A stretch of DNA of 64,000 nt from contig SCRA01000037.1 of NCBI GenBank assembly GCA_004297985.1, positions 1 to 64,000 on the forward strand, read 5' to 3'. The position numbers were made by a program, and so were the translations under genes. Position 1 is the first letter of the stretch. Every line of letters starts with the position of its first letter. The notes below the pieces were generated by a model. That model saw only the letters and a program-made list of their open reading frames with translations. It was not told the DNA's origin and ran no database searches. Source of the stretch: a bacterium. GTDB taxonomy: Bacteria; Vulcanimicrobiota; Vulcanimicrobiia; Vulcanimicrobiales; SCRA01. This document shows, in pieces, positions 7,844 to 16,251 of this stretch.

Positions 7844-8329
7844 GTGTTATTGCCCTTGAGTACCAAATTACGAATCAAGTGCGGCGCAATTGAACTTGAC
7901 TATGAGGGCGAGATTGCGTTCGGAAAAACCGATGTATTGGGAATGCTGGAGACGTTATCAAAGCTGAAACCGGTGGAGGCTGTTCCATCTGTCACGAACG
8001 AGCAACAGCCTACGAATGGTCGACCCGCTAAGACGGGAGTGCGTAGCACGTCCGATATTGCCAAGAAGCTAAGCGTTGTTGGCGGGCCTGACATGATAAT
8101 GGCGGCAGCAGCGTCGCTTCACTTCCTTAGCAAAAAGACCGAGTTCACAACGAAGGACCTTACCGCGACAATGCGCGAGGCAAAGGAGTTCTTCAAAAGG
8201 AGCTACGCGAGCAACGCTGTTGCTAGTGTCGGACGGCTCGTGAAGAGCGATGACCTTCGTGCCCTCGGCGGTGAGAGGTACGCACTTTCCGACAAGTCGC
8301 TTCAAAGCATGGAATCGCGTCTTGCTTGA
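7844..8329 (+). CDS. Winged-helix-like protein, second gene of HEPN operon
   Basis: A 161-residue protein. The N-terminus (STKLRIKCGAIELDYEGEIA) is a small strand-rich module; a Pro/Thr-rich linker follows at ~50-70. The C-terminal ~90 residues repeat the theme of the gene upstream: AAAASLHFLSKKTEFTTKDL, then TATMREAKEFFKRSYASNAV and ALGGERYALSDKSLQSM, a winged-helix-like order. No named family was recognised. Its end overlaps the third gene by 8 bp, which suggests translational coupling. Confidence 0.7.
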   Translation: MLLPLSTKLRIKCGAIELDYEGEIAFGKTDVLGMLETLSKLKPVEAVPSVTNEQQPTNGRPAKTGVRSTSDIAKKLSVVGGPDMIMAAAASLHFLSKKTEFTTKDLTATMREAKEFFKRSYASNAVASVGRLVKSDDLRALGGERYALSDKSLQSMESRLA

Positions 8330-9071
8330 CGTTTCCGGTCTGAAGAATCTGCTTAATAAGAAGGGCCTCTCGCAAACTGATGCCCTTCTCCTCATTTTGG
8401 CGTCCGGCGGCGGGGAGGCAAAGAAGCACGACGAGATAACGGCTACTGCCATCGCTGCTGGGGTTCGGGGCATCAAGAAGTGGAACGTCTCCGCGCGACT
8501 TTCCGCGTCGGGCGGAAAGGCGATAAAGACGCCGAATGGCTGGGAAGTGACCGACGCGGGACGAACGCATATTACCGACAAGTTAAGTGTAGATTTGGGC
8601 GCGTCTCCAATGGGTACAGCCGCGTCGCGTCTCAGCAAACACCTCCCCAAGGTTACGAATGCGCAAACGCGTACGTTCTTGGATGAAGCCGTTGTATGTC
8701 TGCAGCATGGGCATCGTCGCGCGGCTGTTGTGTTGTCATGGGTCGGTGCGGTTTCACTTCTTCAGGAATACGTTGTCAAGAATCGTCTGACGGATTTTAA
8801 TAGCGCGGCAGGATCCCGACCGCAACAGAAGCGTGGCTGGAAGCCAGCAACCGTTGCGGATGATATTTCTTCGCGCATGGAAGAATACGAGTTCTTGCAG
8901 GTGTGCCATGCCATTTCGCTCTTTGGTAAGAACGTGAAGAACCGTCTTGAGCAAGCGCTGAAACTGCGCAATGGTGCCGGACATCCTAATCAACTCGCGG
9001 TCGAAGAGTTCGAGGCTGCGGCGCACGTGGAGGCGCTTGTGAAGAACGTATTCGAGAAATTCACGGTTTGA
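8322..9071 (+). CDS. Winged-helix plus HEPN-domain putative RNase
   Basis: A 249-residue protein. TTG 8322 fits the operon overlap; longer starts lie inside the upstream gene. Residues ~10-90 are again winged-helix-like (ALLLILASGGGEAKKHDEIT, then GWEVTDAGRTHI). Residues ~115-248 are an all-helical HEPN-type domain: RTFLDEAVVCLQHGHRRAAV, then FLQVCHAISLFGKNVKNRLE, and the signature LRNGAGHPN. That signature gives the Rx4H motif (R216, H221) with Asn after Arg, as in active HEPN RNases. HEPN RNases mostly serve in toxin-antitoxin and phage-defence systems. The domain call is by motif and helix pattern; RNase activity is inferred. Confidence 0.75.
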   Translation: MLDVSGLKNLLNKKGLSQTDALLLILASGGGEAKKHDEITATAIAAGVRGIKKWNVSARLSASGGKAIKTPNGWEVTDAGRTHITDKLSVDLGASPMGTAASRLSKHLPKVTNAQTRTFLDEAVVCLQHGHRRAAVVLSWVGAVSLLQEYVVKNRLTDFNSAAGSRPQQKRGWKPATVADDISSRMEEYEFLQVCHAISLFGKNVKNRLEQALKLRNGAGHPNQLAVEEFEAAAHVEALVKNVFEKFTV

Positions 9072-9368
9072 CAATTCCGCGATGCTTGCTCATTGCCGGC
9101 TCCACTGATACCGGCGTTACGGTACTTCCGTTGCTTCTCGAATCCGCAGCGGAGGATACCTCACGGAAAGCATTCACTGTACACCTCGAAACTTGGTCTC
9201 GTGCGTTGCCGCGTTGATAGTAAGATATTCTCCTGAAAGCGCGGTGATCCGTGCTAGGCCCGCGGCGCGAAAGTCGAAGAGCCGGCGACGCCCGATGGAA
9301 ACGCTCGTGAATTTTTGAACCTCGGCGCTCCCGAAAATTGAACCCCTCCAAACAGACAAGGAGGGGCC

Positions 9369-9412
9369 ACCTCCCGAATGGTTGCTTGGCACACCAAAGA
9401 CCATGGGGAGGT
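9369..9412 (+). promoter_or_regulatory. Leader hairpin upstream of orphan gene
   Basis: ACCTCCC-ga-ATGGT at 9369-9382 pairs with ACCAT-g-GGGAGGT at 9400-9412, an imperfect 12-bp stem around a 17-nt loop. It lies 37 bp before the GTG chosen for the next gene, so it may be an attenuator or translation-control hairpin. Confidence 0.35.
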
Positions 9413-9448
9413 CGCCCAACGGGAGGTTTCAATGCAAAACGTGCCATC

Positions 9449-10426
9449 GTGAAAGCGACGGCCTTACGAACGTGGCTTGCCGGCATTCGTGTTAGAATCG
9501 AAGACCACTACCAACTCACACCGGCCATAACGCGCCGGATTGACGCGATACCGATCGTACCATTCGACCCAGCGGTACTTTCCCCGCCAAGAGCTATTGA
9601 GCCGGGTTTCGACGTCATCGAGCGGCTAACCCACGTTCGCTGTGCTGGCGTCGTTTGTGCACGCGGTAACTATATCACGCAGTTGCAAACTGCAAGCGCT
9701 ACTTGGCAGATGTGGCGTAACATTGAAGAGCTACTCAGGCGCGTCGTCCGTACCACGAGGGATAACGATGTAATCGTTCCGATCGGAAGGATCGACGAGA
9801 TCAGCGACGCACGCTACGACGCGCATAACGAGGCATTCAAGCCGGCGTTGCAGACTGTAGAATCGTTCGAGGCCACGTTTGCCCCGAAGTTTCGCAATAT
9901 CTCGGATGCGACATTTGAGGAACTCTGTGCCAAGGTTTTCGGCTCCGAGTGGAGGCGTATGTTCACCTGGCGAGCGTGGACGCACCGCTTGCGCTGGGAT
10001 AATGGGTCCCACGCGCACCGCGGGACCTCAGCGATAGCTTATGCGCGCGCCACGAATACGGACTACAGGGTCCGCGGCTCCGTCACGACGTTGCACATTG
10101 ACCAGGACGTCCTGGACGATTTAGAAGAGCGCGTTCGCATTTTCTGGATCACGCCGGACGACAGTGCCTCGCCGCGAAGGTCGGGTCTGCATCCTGCCAC
10201 CGAACAGATTCACGAGCTCGCAGGCCACTTTGGGTTCTCCGTGCAGCAATTTGTTAGAACCCACGCCCTGGGCGATGAGCGGTTGCTTGCTCTCGTCGTG
10301 ATTCTGCGAACGCCGCGTGATCGGAGTCTCGCCGACCTCCTCCAGCAACGGCTACCAAATCGACGGGGCGAAGTGATGTCAGTACTGCGGAACCTCGCGC
10401 GCGGGCAAACGCCATATGTGTTCTAG
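9449..10426 (+). CDS. Orphan hypothetical protein of the accessory region
   Basis: A 325-residue protein from GTG 9449 (MKATALRTWLAGIRVRIEDH); a TTG at 9338 would add 37 residues that run across the hairpin and look non-coding. No domain was recognised. Visible stretches include FDPAVLSPPRAIEPGFDVIE, SFEATFAPKFRNISDATFEE and a C-terminal helical run QIHELAGHFGFSVQQFVRTH. It lies in the lower-GC accessory region shortly after the HEPN operon, on the same strand, but 377 bp away, so it is probably a separate unit. I can name no function. Confidence 0.6.
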   Translation: MKATALRTWLAGIRVRIEDHYQLTPAITRRIDAIPIVPFDPAVLSPPRAIEPGFDVIERLTHVRCAGVVCARGNYITQLQTASATWQMWRNIEELLRRVVRTTRDNDVIVPIGRIDEISDARYDAHNEAFKPALQTVESFEATFAPKFRNISDATFEELCAKVFGSEWRRMFTWRAWTHRLRWDNGSHAHRGTSAIAYARATNTDYRVRGSVTTLHIDQDVLDDLEERVRIFWITPDDSASPRRSGLHPATEQIHELAGHFGFSVQQFVRTHALGDERLLALVVILRTPRDRSLADLLQQRLPNRRGEVMSVLRNLARGQTPYVF

Positions 10427-10596
10427 ACCTTGCATTTGCCGGGTATCTTCAAACCGATGTTGATTCAGGCTCGGGCCCGCGCGGCGCGCCCCGGCGAGAC
10501 GCGACTTCGTGACCGCGGCCATTGACCTGAACGGCCACATGCCCGATCGGGCCGCGCCTCTTGAAGCGCTGCCGCCGTGGTCATAGCGCTCCTCGG

Positions 10597-11529
10597 CTAC
10601 TTCGTCATTGCAGGACGGCGGGAGACCGCTTTTCGAGCGTTGGCGGGAAAGAACGCATTCTTTTGTGCGTTCGTCAGATGCTGGCGCATCAGGTCGGCCG
10701 CAAGCTCCTGATCTCCCACGAGGATGGCCTCGATGATCGCGATATGCTCGTGGCACCAGGTCCGGAGGCGCCGCCGATTCGAGTAGCCTTCATATTCCGC
10801 TAAACGGCGCAGGCGGTTCTGCTGCTGGATCGCTTGAAGGATGAAGGCATTGTGGCTAAACGAGGCCACTAATTCGTGAAACTCCGAATCGATACGAAAG
10901 AGAGGCGCGCGGTCGCTTTCCGGATCCTCCACGCGCAGAAGCTGCTCGTGTTCCGCTCGCGAGCGCCGCAGCATCTCCCGATCGGCTTCGAATGTATCAA
11001 GCCGCAAGGCTTGCGGCTCGAGGAGAAGCCGGAAACGATAGCTGTCGGCATGCGCCCGCTCGGAATCGAGCACGGGTGAAAAGACCCAGCCCCGCCCGTG
11101 GCTGCGCTGCGCCAGCCCTTCCTGCGCCAGACGATCCAGCACTTTAGTCACCTGGGCTCGATTCTTGCGATATCGGCGAATGAGGGTGGCTTCCGTGAAC
11201 CGTTCGGAGAGACGTCCGTTGAAGCGGTCGCGGGCAATGCGCCGGAAGAGCGCTTCGTGATCGCTCGGCTCGACGTGCAGCTCCAGATCCGATAGCTCGC
11301 TTGGAGGGCGTGCAAGGAAATAGCCCCGATGCGGTTCATTGCGCAGCACCTGCTTCTCGGCGAGGAGCGAAAGCGCGGAACGAATCGGCGACCTCGAGAC
11401 ACCGAACGCTTCAGCCAAAGCCGTCTCCGTGAGGTGCGAGCCTATCGCGAAGCGTCCACCCTGAAGATGCTTCAGAATGCGTAGCGCGAGCAGCGCGCGC
11501 CTGGAGTTCGTGGTTCTCAACCGCGTCAT
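10597..11529 (-). CDS. GntR-family regulator with two winged helices and FCD domain
   Basis: A 310-residue regulator. Residues ~12-75 form a GntR winged helix (ILKHLQGGRFAIGSHLTETA, then FGVSRSPIRSALSLLAEK). Residues ~90-155 look like a second one (FRRIARDRFNGRLSERFTEA, then RAQVTKVLDRLAQEG). Residues ~165-295 fit the helical FCD effector domain (YRFRLLLEPQALRLDTFEAD, DSEFHELVASFSHNAF, CHEHIAIIEAILVGD). Most GntR proteins have one wHTH, so the tandem is unusual. The gene diverges from the transporter operon at 11631 and probably represses it, with a substrate-derived acid as ligand; that part is inference. Confidence 0.85.
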   Translation of the reverse strand: MTRLRTTNSRRALLALRILKHLQGGRFAIGSHLTETALAEAFGVSRSPIRSALSLLAEKQVLRNEPHRGYFLARPPSELSDLELHVEPSDHEALFRRIARDRFNGRLSERFTEATLIRRYRKNRAQVTKVLDRLAQEGLAQRSHGRGWVFSPVLDSERAHADSYRFRLLLEPQALRLDTFEADREMLRRSRAEHEQLLRVEDPESDRAPLFRIDSEFHELVASFSHNAFILQAIQQQNRLRRLAEYEGYSNRRRLRTWCHEHIAIIEAILVGDQELAADLMRQHLTNAQKNAFFPANARKAVSRRPAMTK

Positions 11530-11562
11530 GGCCTATCCCCCTCACCAGGCTTGACGATCAGG

Positions 11563-11587
11563 TGTACAATTGCAACAAAAGCGTACA
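11563..11587. promoter_or_regulatory. Candidate GntR operator
   Basis: The 101-bp gap between the GntR gene and the operon holds the inverted pair TGTAC (11563-11567) and GTACA (11583-11587), separated by 15 bp of A-rich sequence. Position and symmetry fit an operator for the divergent regulator. Confidence 0.4.
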
Positions 11588-11630
11588 ACATTCGACCCAC
11601 CTTACTCCTTGAGCCTAGGAGGGCGCGTTG

Positions 11631-12461
11631 ATGAACCTGGTACGTGTACGACGTTCCGCCGGCGCAGTCGGAATCGTCGCGCTTGCTCTCTTCCTTTGCC
11701 TTTCCCTTCCGGCCGCGGCCCAGCAGGCCCCGAAAGAGCTCATCCAGCCCGGCACGCTCACATACGGCACCGCGGCGACCTTCGCTCCGTTCGAGTACCA
11801 AGACAACGGCTCGCTGGTAGGCTTCGACATCGAGTTCGGCGCTGCCATTACCAAAGCACTGAACCTCCAGCCGAACGTCGTCAATATGGATTTCAACGGG
11901 CTGATCCCGGCGCTCCAGGGAAAGCGAATCGACATCATCAACTCGGCGATGTACATCAACCCCAAACGTGCAGAGCAAGTGGATTTCATTCCTTATATGC
12001 GTATCGGAAACGAGCTGGTCGTCCGGAAGGGGAACCCTAAAGACATCCATAGCCGCACCGATCTCTGCGGCAAGACCGCTGCCGTGACCCTTGGCGCAAT
12101 CGAGGAGATCTATGCGCGCGAGGACTCGAAGAGGTGTCAAGACGCCGGCAAAGGCGTCCTCACGATTCTAACGCTGCCGACCGCCCAGGATTCGATCATC
12201 GCCGTGCGTTCCGGCCGAGCTGAAGTGTTTTACGATTCTACCCCGGGTGCCACCAAGGCCGTCAATGAGCTGCCCGATGTCTTCGAGATCGCTGGGCCGC
12301 AATTCGAGACCAAGACCCAGATCGGCATTGCCGTTCGCAAGGGCGACACCGCGATGAAACAGGCGATCGAGCGCGCGATCCAAACGGTCGTAAGAGACGG
12401 AACCTACAATAACCTGCTGAAGAAATATCATCTTCCGGAGAGCGGGTCCCTCTACAAATGA
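11631..12461 (+). CDS. Polar amino-acid ABC transporter, substrate-binding protein
   Basis: A 276-residue periplasmic binding protein of family 3. ATG 11631 follows an AGGAGGG ribosome site; a TTG directly before it is less likely. The signal peptide runs to ~32 (GIVALALFLCLSLPAAAQQ). The mature N-lobe shows LTYGTAATFAPFEYQDNGSL and VGFDIEFGAAITKAL. The motif DIINSAMYINPKRAEQVDFI is typical of this family. It is the first gene of the operon and overlaps the permease gene by 4 bp. The substrate is unknown, likely an amino-acid derivative given the downstream enzymes. Confidence 0.92.
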   Translation: MNLVRVRRSAGAVGIVALALFLCLSLPAAAQQAPKELIQPGTLTYGTAATFAPFEYQDNGSLVGFDIEFGAAITKALNLQPNVVNMDFNGLIPALQGKRIDIINSAMYINPKRAEQVDFIPYMRIGNELVVRKGNPKDIHSRTDLCGKTAAVTLGAIEEIYAREDSKRCQDAGKGVLTILTLPTAQDSIIAVRSGRAEVFYDSTPGATKAVNELPDVFEIAGPQFETKTQIGIAVRKGDTAMKQAIERAIQTVVRDGTYNNLLKKYHLPESGSLYK

Positions 12462-13192
12462 CGAGAGGGGAATACTTCTTCCATTATCTGGTATCCGTCG
12501 CGTTCGTCAAGGGCGCGGGGATGACACTCCTCATAACGATCACCTCGTTGCTGATCGGAATGGGCGTCGGACTGATTCTGGCCTTGGGGCAGGGCTCGAG
12601 ATTCGGCGCTATGCGTTCGCTGACTCTGACCTACCTCTGGCTCTTCCGCGGCACGCCGGTTCTGTTCCAACTCATCTTCGTATTCAATGTTCTCCCCGCC
12701 TTCGGCATCGTGCTGTCAGGTTTCGCCAGCGCTGTGCTTGCGCTCGGCCTCAATGAAGGCGCGTACATGGCGGAGATCATGCGATCGGGCATTCAGGCCG
12801 TCGGACGCGGTCAGCGCACCGCGGGCAGGGCGCTGGGTATGACGGAATGGAAAGTCATGCGGTTCATCGTGTTACCGCAAGCGTTCCGCATCATCATTCC
12901 GCCCATTGGCAATCAGTTCATCGGCATGCTGAAGCTCAGTGCTCTCGTCTCGGTGATCGCCGTCCAGGACCTTCTCCTGATCGCGAACCAAACGGCCAGC
13001 GCAAACTTCCGTTATCTCGAAGCACTCGGCGCGGCAGGCATCTACTACCTCGTCCTGACGACGATCTTCATGGCTGTTCAAGGCCGCGTCGAGCGCTGGG
13101 CCAACCGCCGCGGCCGCCGTGGGACGATGCAACCTCGCTCGTTGACGCAGCGGCTCATCGCCTGGACCTCGGGACAGGTGGCGATCCGATGA
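12458..13192 (+). CDS. Polar amino-acid ABC transporter, permease
   Basis: A 244-residue inner-membrane protein of the HisM type with about five membrane helices (FVKGAGMTLLITITSLLIGM, VLFQLIFVFNVLPAFGIVLS and later segments). The EAA loop that contacts the ATPase is clear: GRALGMTEWKVMRFIVLPQA. Only one permease gene is present, so it probably forms a homodimer. It overlaps the binding-protein gene before it and the ATPase gene after it (ATGA). Confidence 0.92.
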   Translation: MTRGEYFFHYLVSVAFVKGAGMTLLITITSLLIGMGVGLILALGQGSRFGAMRSLTLTYLWLFRGTPVLFQLIFVFNVLPAFGIVLSGFASAVLALGLNEGAYMAEIMRSGIQAVGRGQRTAGRALGMTEWKVMRFIVLPQAFRIIIPPIGNQFIGMLKLSALVSVIAVQDLLLIANQTASANFRYLEALGAAGIYYLVLTTIFMAVQGRVERWANRRGRRGTMQPRSLTQRLIAWTSGQVAIR

Positions 13193-13977
13193 TCGAAGAG
13201 AGCATGGCGATGATCGATTCGAATGCACAACAGCAAGCGGCAGCGGTGCCACTGCTCTCGATCGCGGGATTGCGCAAGTCCTATGGAGCCGTCGAGGTAC
13301 TCAGAGACGTCAGCTTCGACCTGTGCAAAGGCAAGACGGTCGTGGTCATCGGACCCTCGGGCTCCGGAAAATCGACCCTGCTGCGTTGCATCAATCTTCT
13401 CGAACCGATCGACGAAGGCACGATCGTTTTCGACCGGCAGAAGATTTCGGGGACGGATGCGCATGGACACCACGTACGCATCGATATCGGCATGGTCTTT
13501 CAGAACTTCGAGCTCTTCCCGCACCTCACTGCCATCGAGAACATCATGCTCGCTCCGGTGGAAGTGCGTAAGGTTCCCAAGGCGCAGGCACGCGATACGG
13601 CACTCGCGCTCCTGGAGAAGGTCCACATTCCCGACAAAGCCGACGCGTTTCCCGATGAGCTCTCTGGGGGGCAGCAGCAGCGCGTCGCCATCGCGCGTGC
13701 GCTGGCGATGAATCCCAAGCTGATGCTCTACGACGAGCCGACGTCGGCGCTCGATCCGGAAATGATCAAAGAGGTGCTCGACGTTATCCTCGAGCTCAGC
13801 AACGAGGGCATGACGAGCGTGGTAGTGACGCACGAGATGAGCTTCGCTCGCCGCGCCGCTGACGAGATCGTCTTCATGGATGGGGGCCGCGTCATCGAGC
13901 GAGCCTCGTCGGAGAGGTTCTTCGGCGGCGAAGTTCATCCGCGGGCCCAGAAATTCATACAGACGATCCTACACTAG
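13189..13977 (+). CDS. Polar amino-acid ABC transporter, ATP-binding protein
   Basis: A 262-residue ATPase of the GlnQ type. ATG 13189 overlaps the permease stop. Walker A is GPSGSGKST, the signature is LSGGQQQR, Walker B is LMLYDEPTSALDP and the switch His is in VVTHEM. It completes a three-component importer. The TTG/ATG frames further upstream are antisense or shadow to the permease gene. Nine bases separate it from the deacylase gene. Confidence 0.94.
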   Translation: MIEESMAMIDSNAQQQAAAVPLLSIAGLRKSYGAVEVLRDVSFDLCKGKTVVVIGPSGSGKSTLLRCINLLEPIDEGTIVFDRQKISGTDAHGHHVRIDIGMVFQNFELFPHLTAIENIMLAPVEVRKVPKAQARDTALALLEKVHIPDKADAFPDELSGGQQQRVAIARALAMNPKLMLYDEPTSALDPEMIKEVLDVILELSNEGMTSVVVTHEMSFARRAADEIVFMDGGRVIERASSERFFGGEVHPRAQKFIQTILH

Positions 13978-13986
13978 GAGTAAGCA

Positions 13987-15147
13987 GTGACGGCGGTAAC
14001 CGACGCCTCCCGCATGATCGAGTGGTTGACGACGCTGGTTGGCTTCGATACGCAAAATCCTCCCGGACGCGAAGTCGAGGCAGCATCGTGGCTGGCGCAG
14101 ACGCTCGAGTCGTTCGGCCTCGATGCGCGGATCGATGACGCGCGTCCCGGTCGTTCGAACGTCATCGCCGAGCTGCGCAATGGCGAGGGACCGACCTTCG
14201 CTTTCAATTCACACATTGACGTGGTGCCGGTGGGCGATGGCTGGTCGAGCGATCCGTTCCGTTTACGTGAGGAACACGGCCGATTGTATGGACGCGGCGC
14301 CTGCGACGCGAAAGGCGCGATCGCCGGGATGCTGGAAGCAGTTTGCCGGCTTTCCGCAGAGCGCAGCCAATGGCGCGGCACGCTGTTGGCCGTTTTCGTT
14401 GCCGATGAAGAGACGGAGAGCCGTGGAGCCAAAGCCTACGCCGAGACCGGCCGGAAGATCGATTATGCGGTGATCGGCGAGCCAACGTCAAACGGCGTCG
14501 TTACCGCGCACAAAGGCAGCTTGCGCCCCGTCGTCGCAGTCAGCGGGAAGAGCGCCCACTCGGGCACGCCCGACCTGGGCATCAACGCCGTGTACGCCGC
14601 CGCGAAGCTGCTCGGCCTCATCGAGCGCGAGCACCGAGATTCCGTCTCGCATCACAATCACCCGCTTTGCGGATCAGCCAGCTTGACCGTGACGCGCATT
14701 CACGGCGGGCACGCCGATAACGTCGTTCCGGAGCGCTGTGAACTCTTGCTCGATCGGCGCATGGTTCCCGGCGAAGACGAGGAGCGTGTGAAGGCCGAGA
14801 TCGAGCAGCTGTTCGAGGTCGCCCGCGCGGAGTTCGGAGTCGCAGCCGAAATCGTCGGCTATCAGCCGACGACTGGCGGAGCGACGGAGACCGACGCCGC
14901 TCACCCGATCGTGCGCGCGGCGCTCGAAGCCTCCAAAGCACGCGGCGTCACGGCGCCGGGACCCGGAGGATTTCAAGGCGGCTGCGATCTCGTTCACTTT
15001 CGTTCGATGGGAGCGCAGGGGATCGTCGTGGGGCCCGGAAGTCTTGCCGCCGCGCACAAGCCCGACGAGTTCGTTCCCGTGAATGAGCTTCTCGTATCGA
15101 GCCTCATCTATCGCGATATCGCCCTTACCATGCTAGGCATATCGTAA
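13987..15147 (+). CDS. M20-family metallohydrolase (ArgE/DapE-like deacylase)
   Basis: A 386-residue zinc amidohydrolase starting with GTG 13987 behind AGGAGTAAGC. Metal and catalytic residues are in place: H76 and D78 in FNSHIDVVP, D107 in GRGACDAKG, and the general-base Glu in ADEETES (~141). The lid domain lies at ~185-290. The family removes acyl groups (acetyl, succinyl, carbamoyl) from amino acids or splits dipeptides. Its position beside an enolase-superfamily enzyme recalls N-succinylamino-acid racemase/desuccinylase pairs, but the real substrate is unknown. It carries no signal peptide, so it acts in the cytoplasm. Confidence 0.88.
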   Translation: MTAVTDASRMIEWLTTLVGFDTQNPPGREVEAASWLAQTLESFGLDARIDDARPGRSNVIAELRNGEGPTFAFNSHIDVVPVGDGWSSDPFRLREEHGRLYGRGACDAKGAIAGMLEAVCRLSAERSQWRGTLLAVFVADEETESRGAKAYAETGRKIDYAVIGEPTSNGVVTAHKGSLRPVVAVSGKSAHSGTPDLGINAVYAAAKLLGLIEREHRDSVSHHNHPLCGSASLTVTRIHGGHADNVVPERCELLLDRRMVPGEDEERVKAEIEQLFEVARAEFGVAAEIVGYQPTTGGATETDAAHPIVRAALEASKARGVTAPGPGGFQGGCDLVHFRSMGAQGIVVGPGSLAAAHKPDEFVPVNELLVSSLIYRDIALTMLGIS

Positions 15148-16251
15148 ATGGCGCGACGGCGCGTTCGGCTCTTCATGGGGGAGCTTCACTACCGGCCAGA
15201 GATCCGTCTTCATACGGCTTCCTCGGGTGACGTGCCTACGCTGCGCGAGCTCTATCTCGTTCTCGACGAAGACGGCCAACGCGTAGCTTGCGGAGCGGTG
15301 CGCACGAACGTCGAATACTTGACGGGCATTCCCGAGATGACCGTACGCGATGAAGCGCAACATGTTCTGCCCCTGCTGCCGTGGGATGCCCAGCTCGAGG
15401 AGCTGCGCGCCATAGTGGAGCAGCAGCGCGACCTTTCGGTGACGATACGCGCGCTGATCGACACGACTCTCTTCGATGGGCTGAGCCGCTGCGCAGGCGT
15501 GCCGCTCTGTGTCTATCTCGGTGGGCGCTTCACGGGCGGTTACGCGACGAATCAGAGCCTCTTCTGGGGTGACGACGCCACGCTCATCGATCTCGCGCGG
15601 GCGTACGTCGCGCGCGGTTTCGCCGATCTCAAGCTGCGTGTTGGAGTCGAGGACTTCGAACGCGATCTGCGCCGATTGGCGCGCTTGCGCAACGAGCTCG
15701 GTGATGGCGTTACACTTTCCGTAGACGTCAACGGCCACTGGTCGGAACGGGAAGCGGAAGAACGCATCGAGCGTCTCACGCCGCTTGATTTGGCCTATGT
15801 CGAGCAACCGATTCCAGCCGGAGATTGGGATGCGATGGCGCGCCTAGCCCGGCGAAGCACGATCCCGCTGACGCTCGACGAGAGCGTAGCCTCGATGGGC
15901 GACGTGCGAGAGCTGGCGCGCAGGCGCATTCCGGCGATCGCGCATGTGAAGCTGGCAAAGCTGGGCGGCGTTGGGCCCGTCGTTGAAGCGGGACGCTTGC
16001 TGAAGGCAGCTGGTATCGAGTTGATGGTCGGGCAGATGAATGAAGGAACGGTGGCGACCGCGGCCGCCGTTCACTGCGCCATGGCGCTCCAACCGCATCG
16101 CGGTGAGCTTTACGGGGCCGATGGCCTCCTCGACGATCCCGCCAACGGTCTCACCTACAGTTCGGGTGCTGTGGAGATCGGCAACGGTCCCGGCCTTGGC
16201 ATTGCGTTTCACGAGCAAGACGCGGAGCTCTTATGGGAGATGACGGTATGA
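15148..16251 (+). CDS. Enolase-superfamily enzyme (MLE/dipeptide-epimerase-like)
   Basis: A 367-residue muconate-lactonizing-type protein that starts directly after the deacylase stop. Metal ligands fit D193 (SVDVNGHW), E219 (YVEQP) and D244 (LDES), and the barrel Lys is K268 (HVKLAKLGG). The usual KxK motif on the second strand reads K162-L-R164. The residue that acts as a second base in epimerases is thus Arg, which argues against a classic two-base racemase. Possible roles include epimerase, cycloisomerase or dehydratase on the imported compound. It overlaps the next gene by ATGA. Confidence 0.82.
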   Translation: MARRRVRLFMGELHYRPEIRLHTASSGDVPTLRELYLVLDEDGQRVACGAVRTNVEYLTGIPEMTVRDEAQHVLPLLPWDAQLEELRAIVEQQRDLSVTIRALIDTTLFDGLSRCAGVPLCVYLGGRFTGGYATNQSLFWGDDATLIDLARAYVARGFADLKLRVGVEDFERDLRRLARLRNELGDGVTLSVDVNGHWSEREAEERIERLTPLDLAYVEQPIPAGDWDAMARLARRSTIPLTLDESVASMGDVRELARRRIPAIAHVKLAKLGGVGPVVEAGRLLKAAGIELMVGQMNEGTVATAAAVHCAMALQPHRGELYGADGLLDDPANGLTYSSGAVEIGNGPGLGIAFHEQDAELLWEMTV

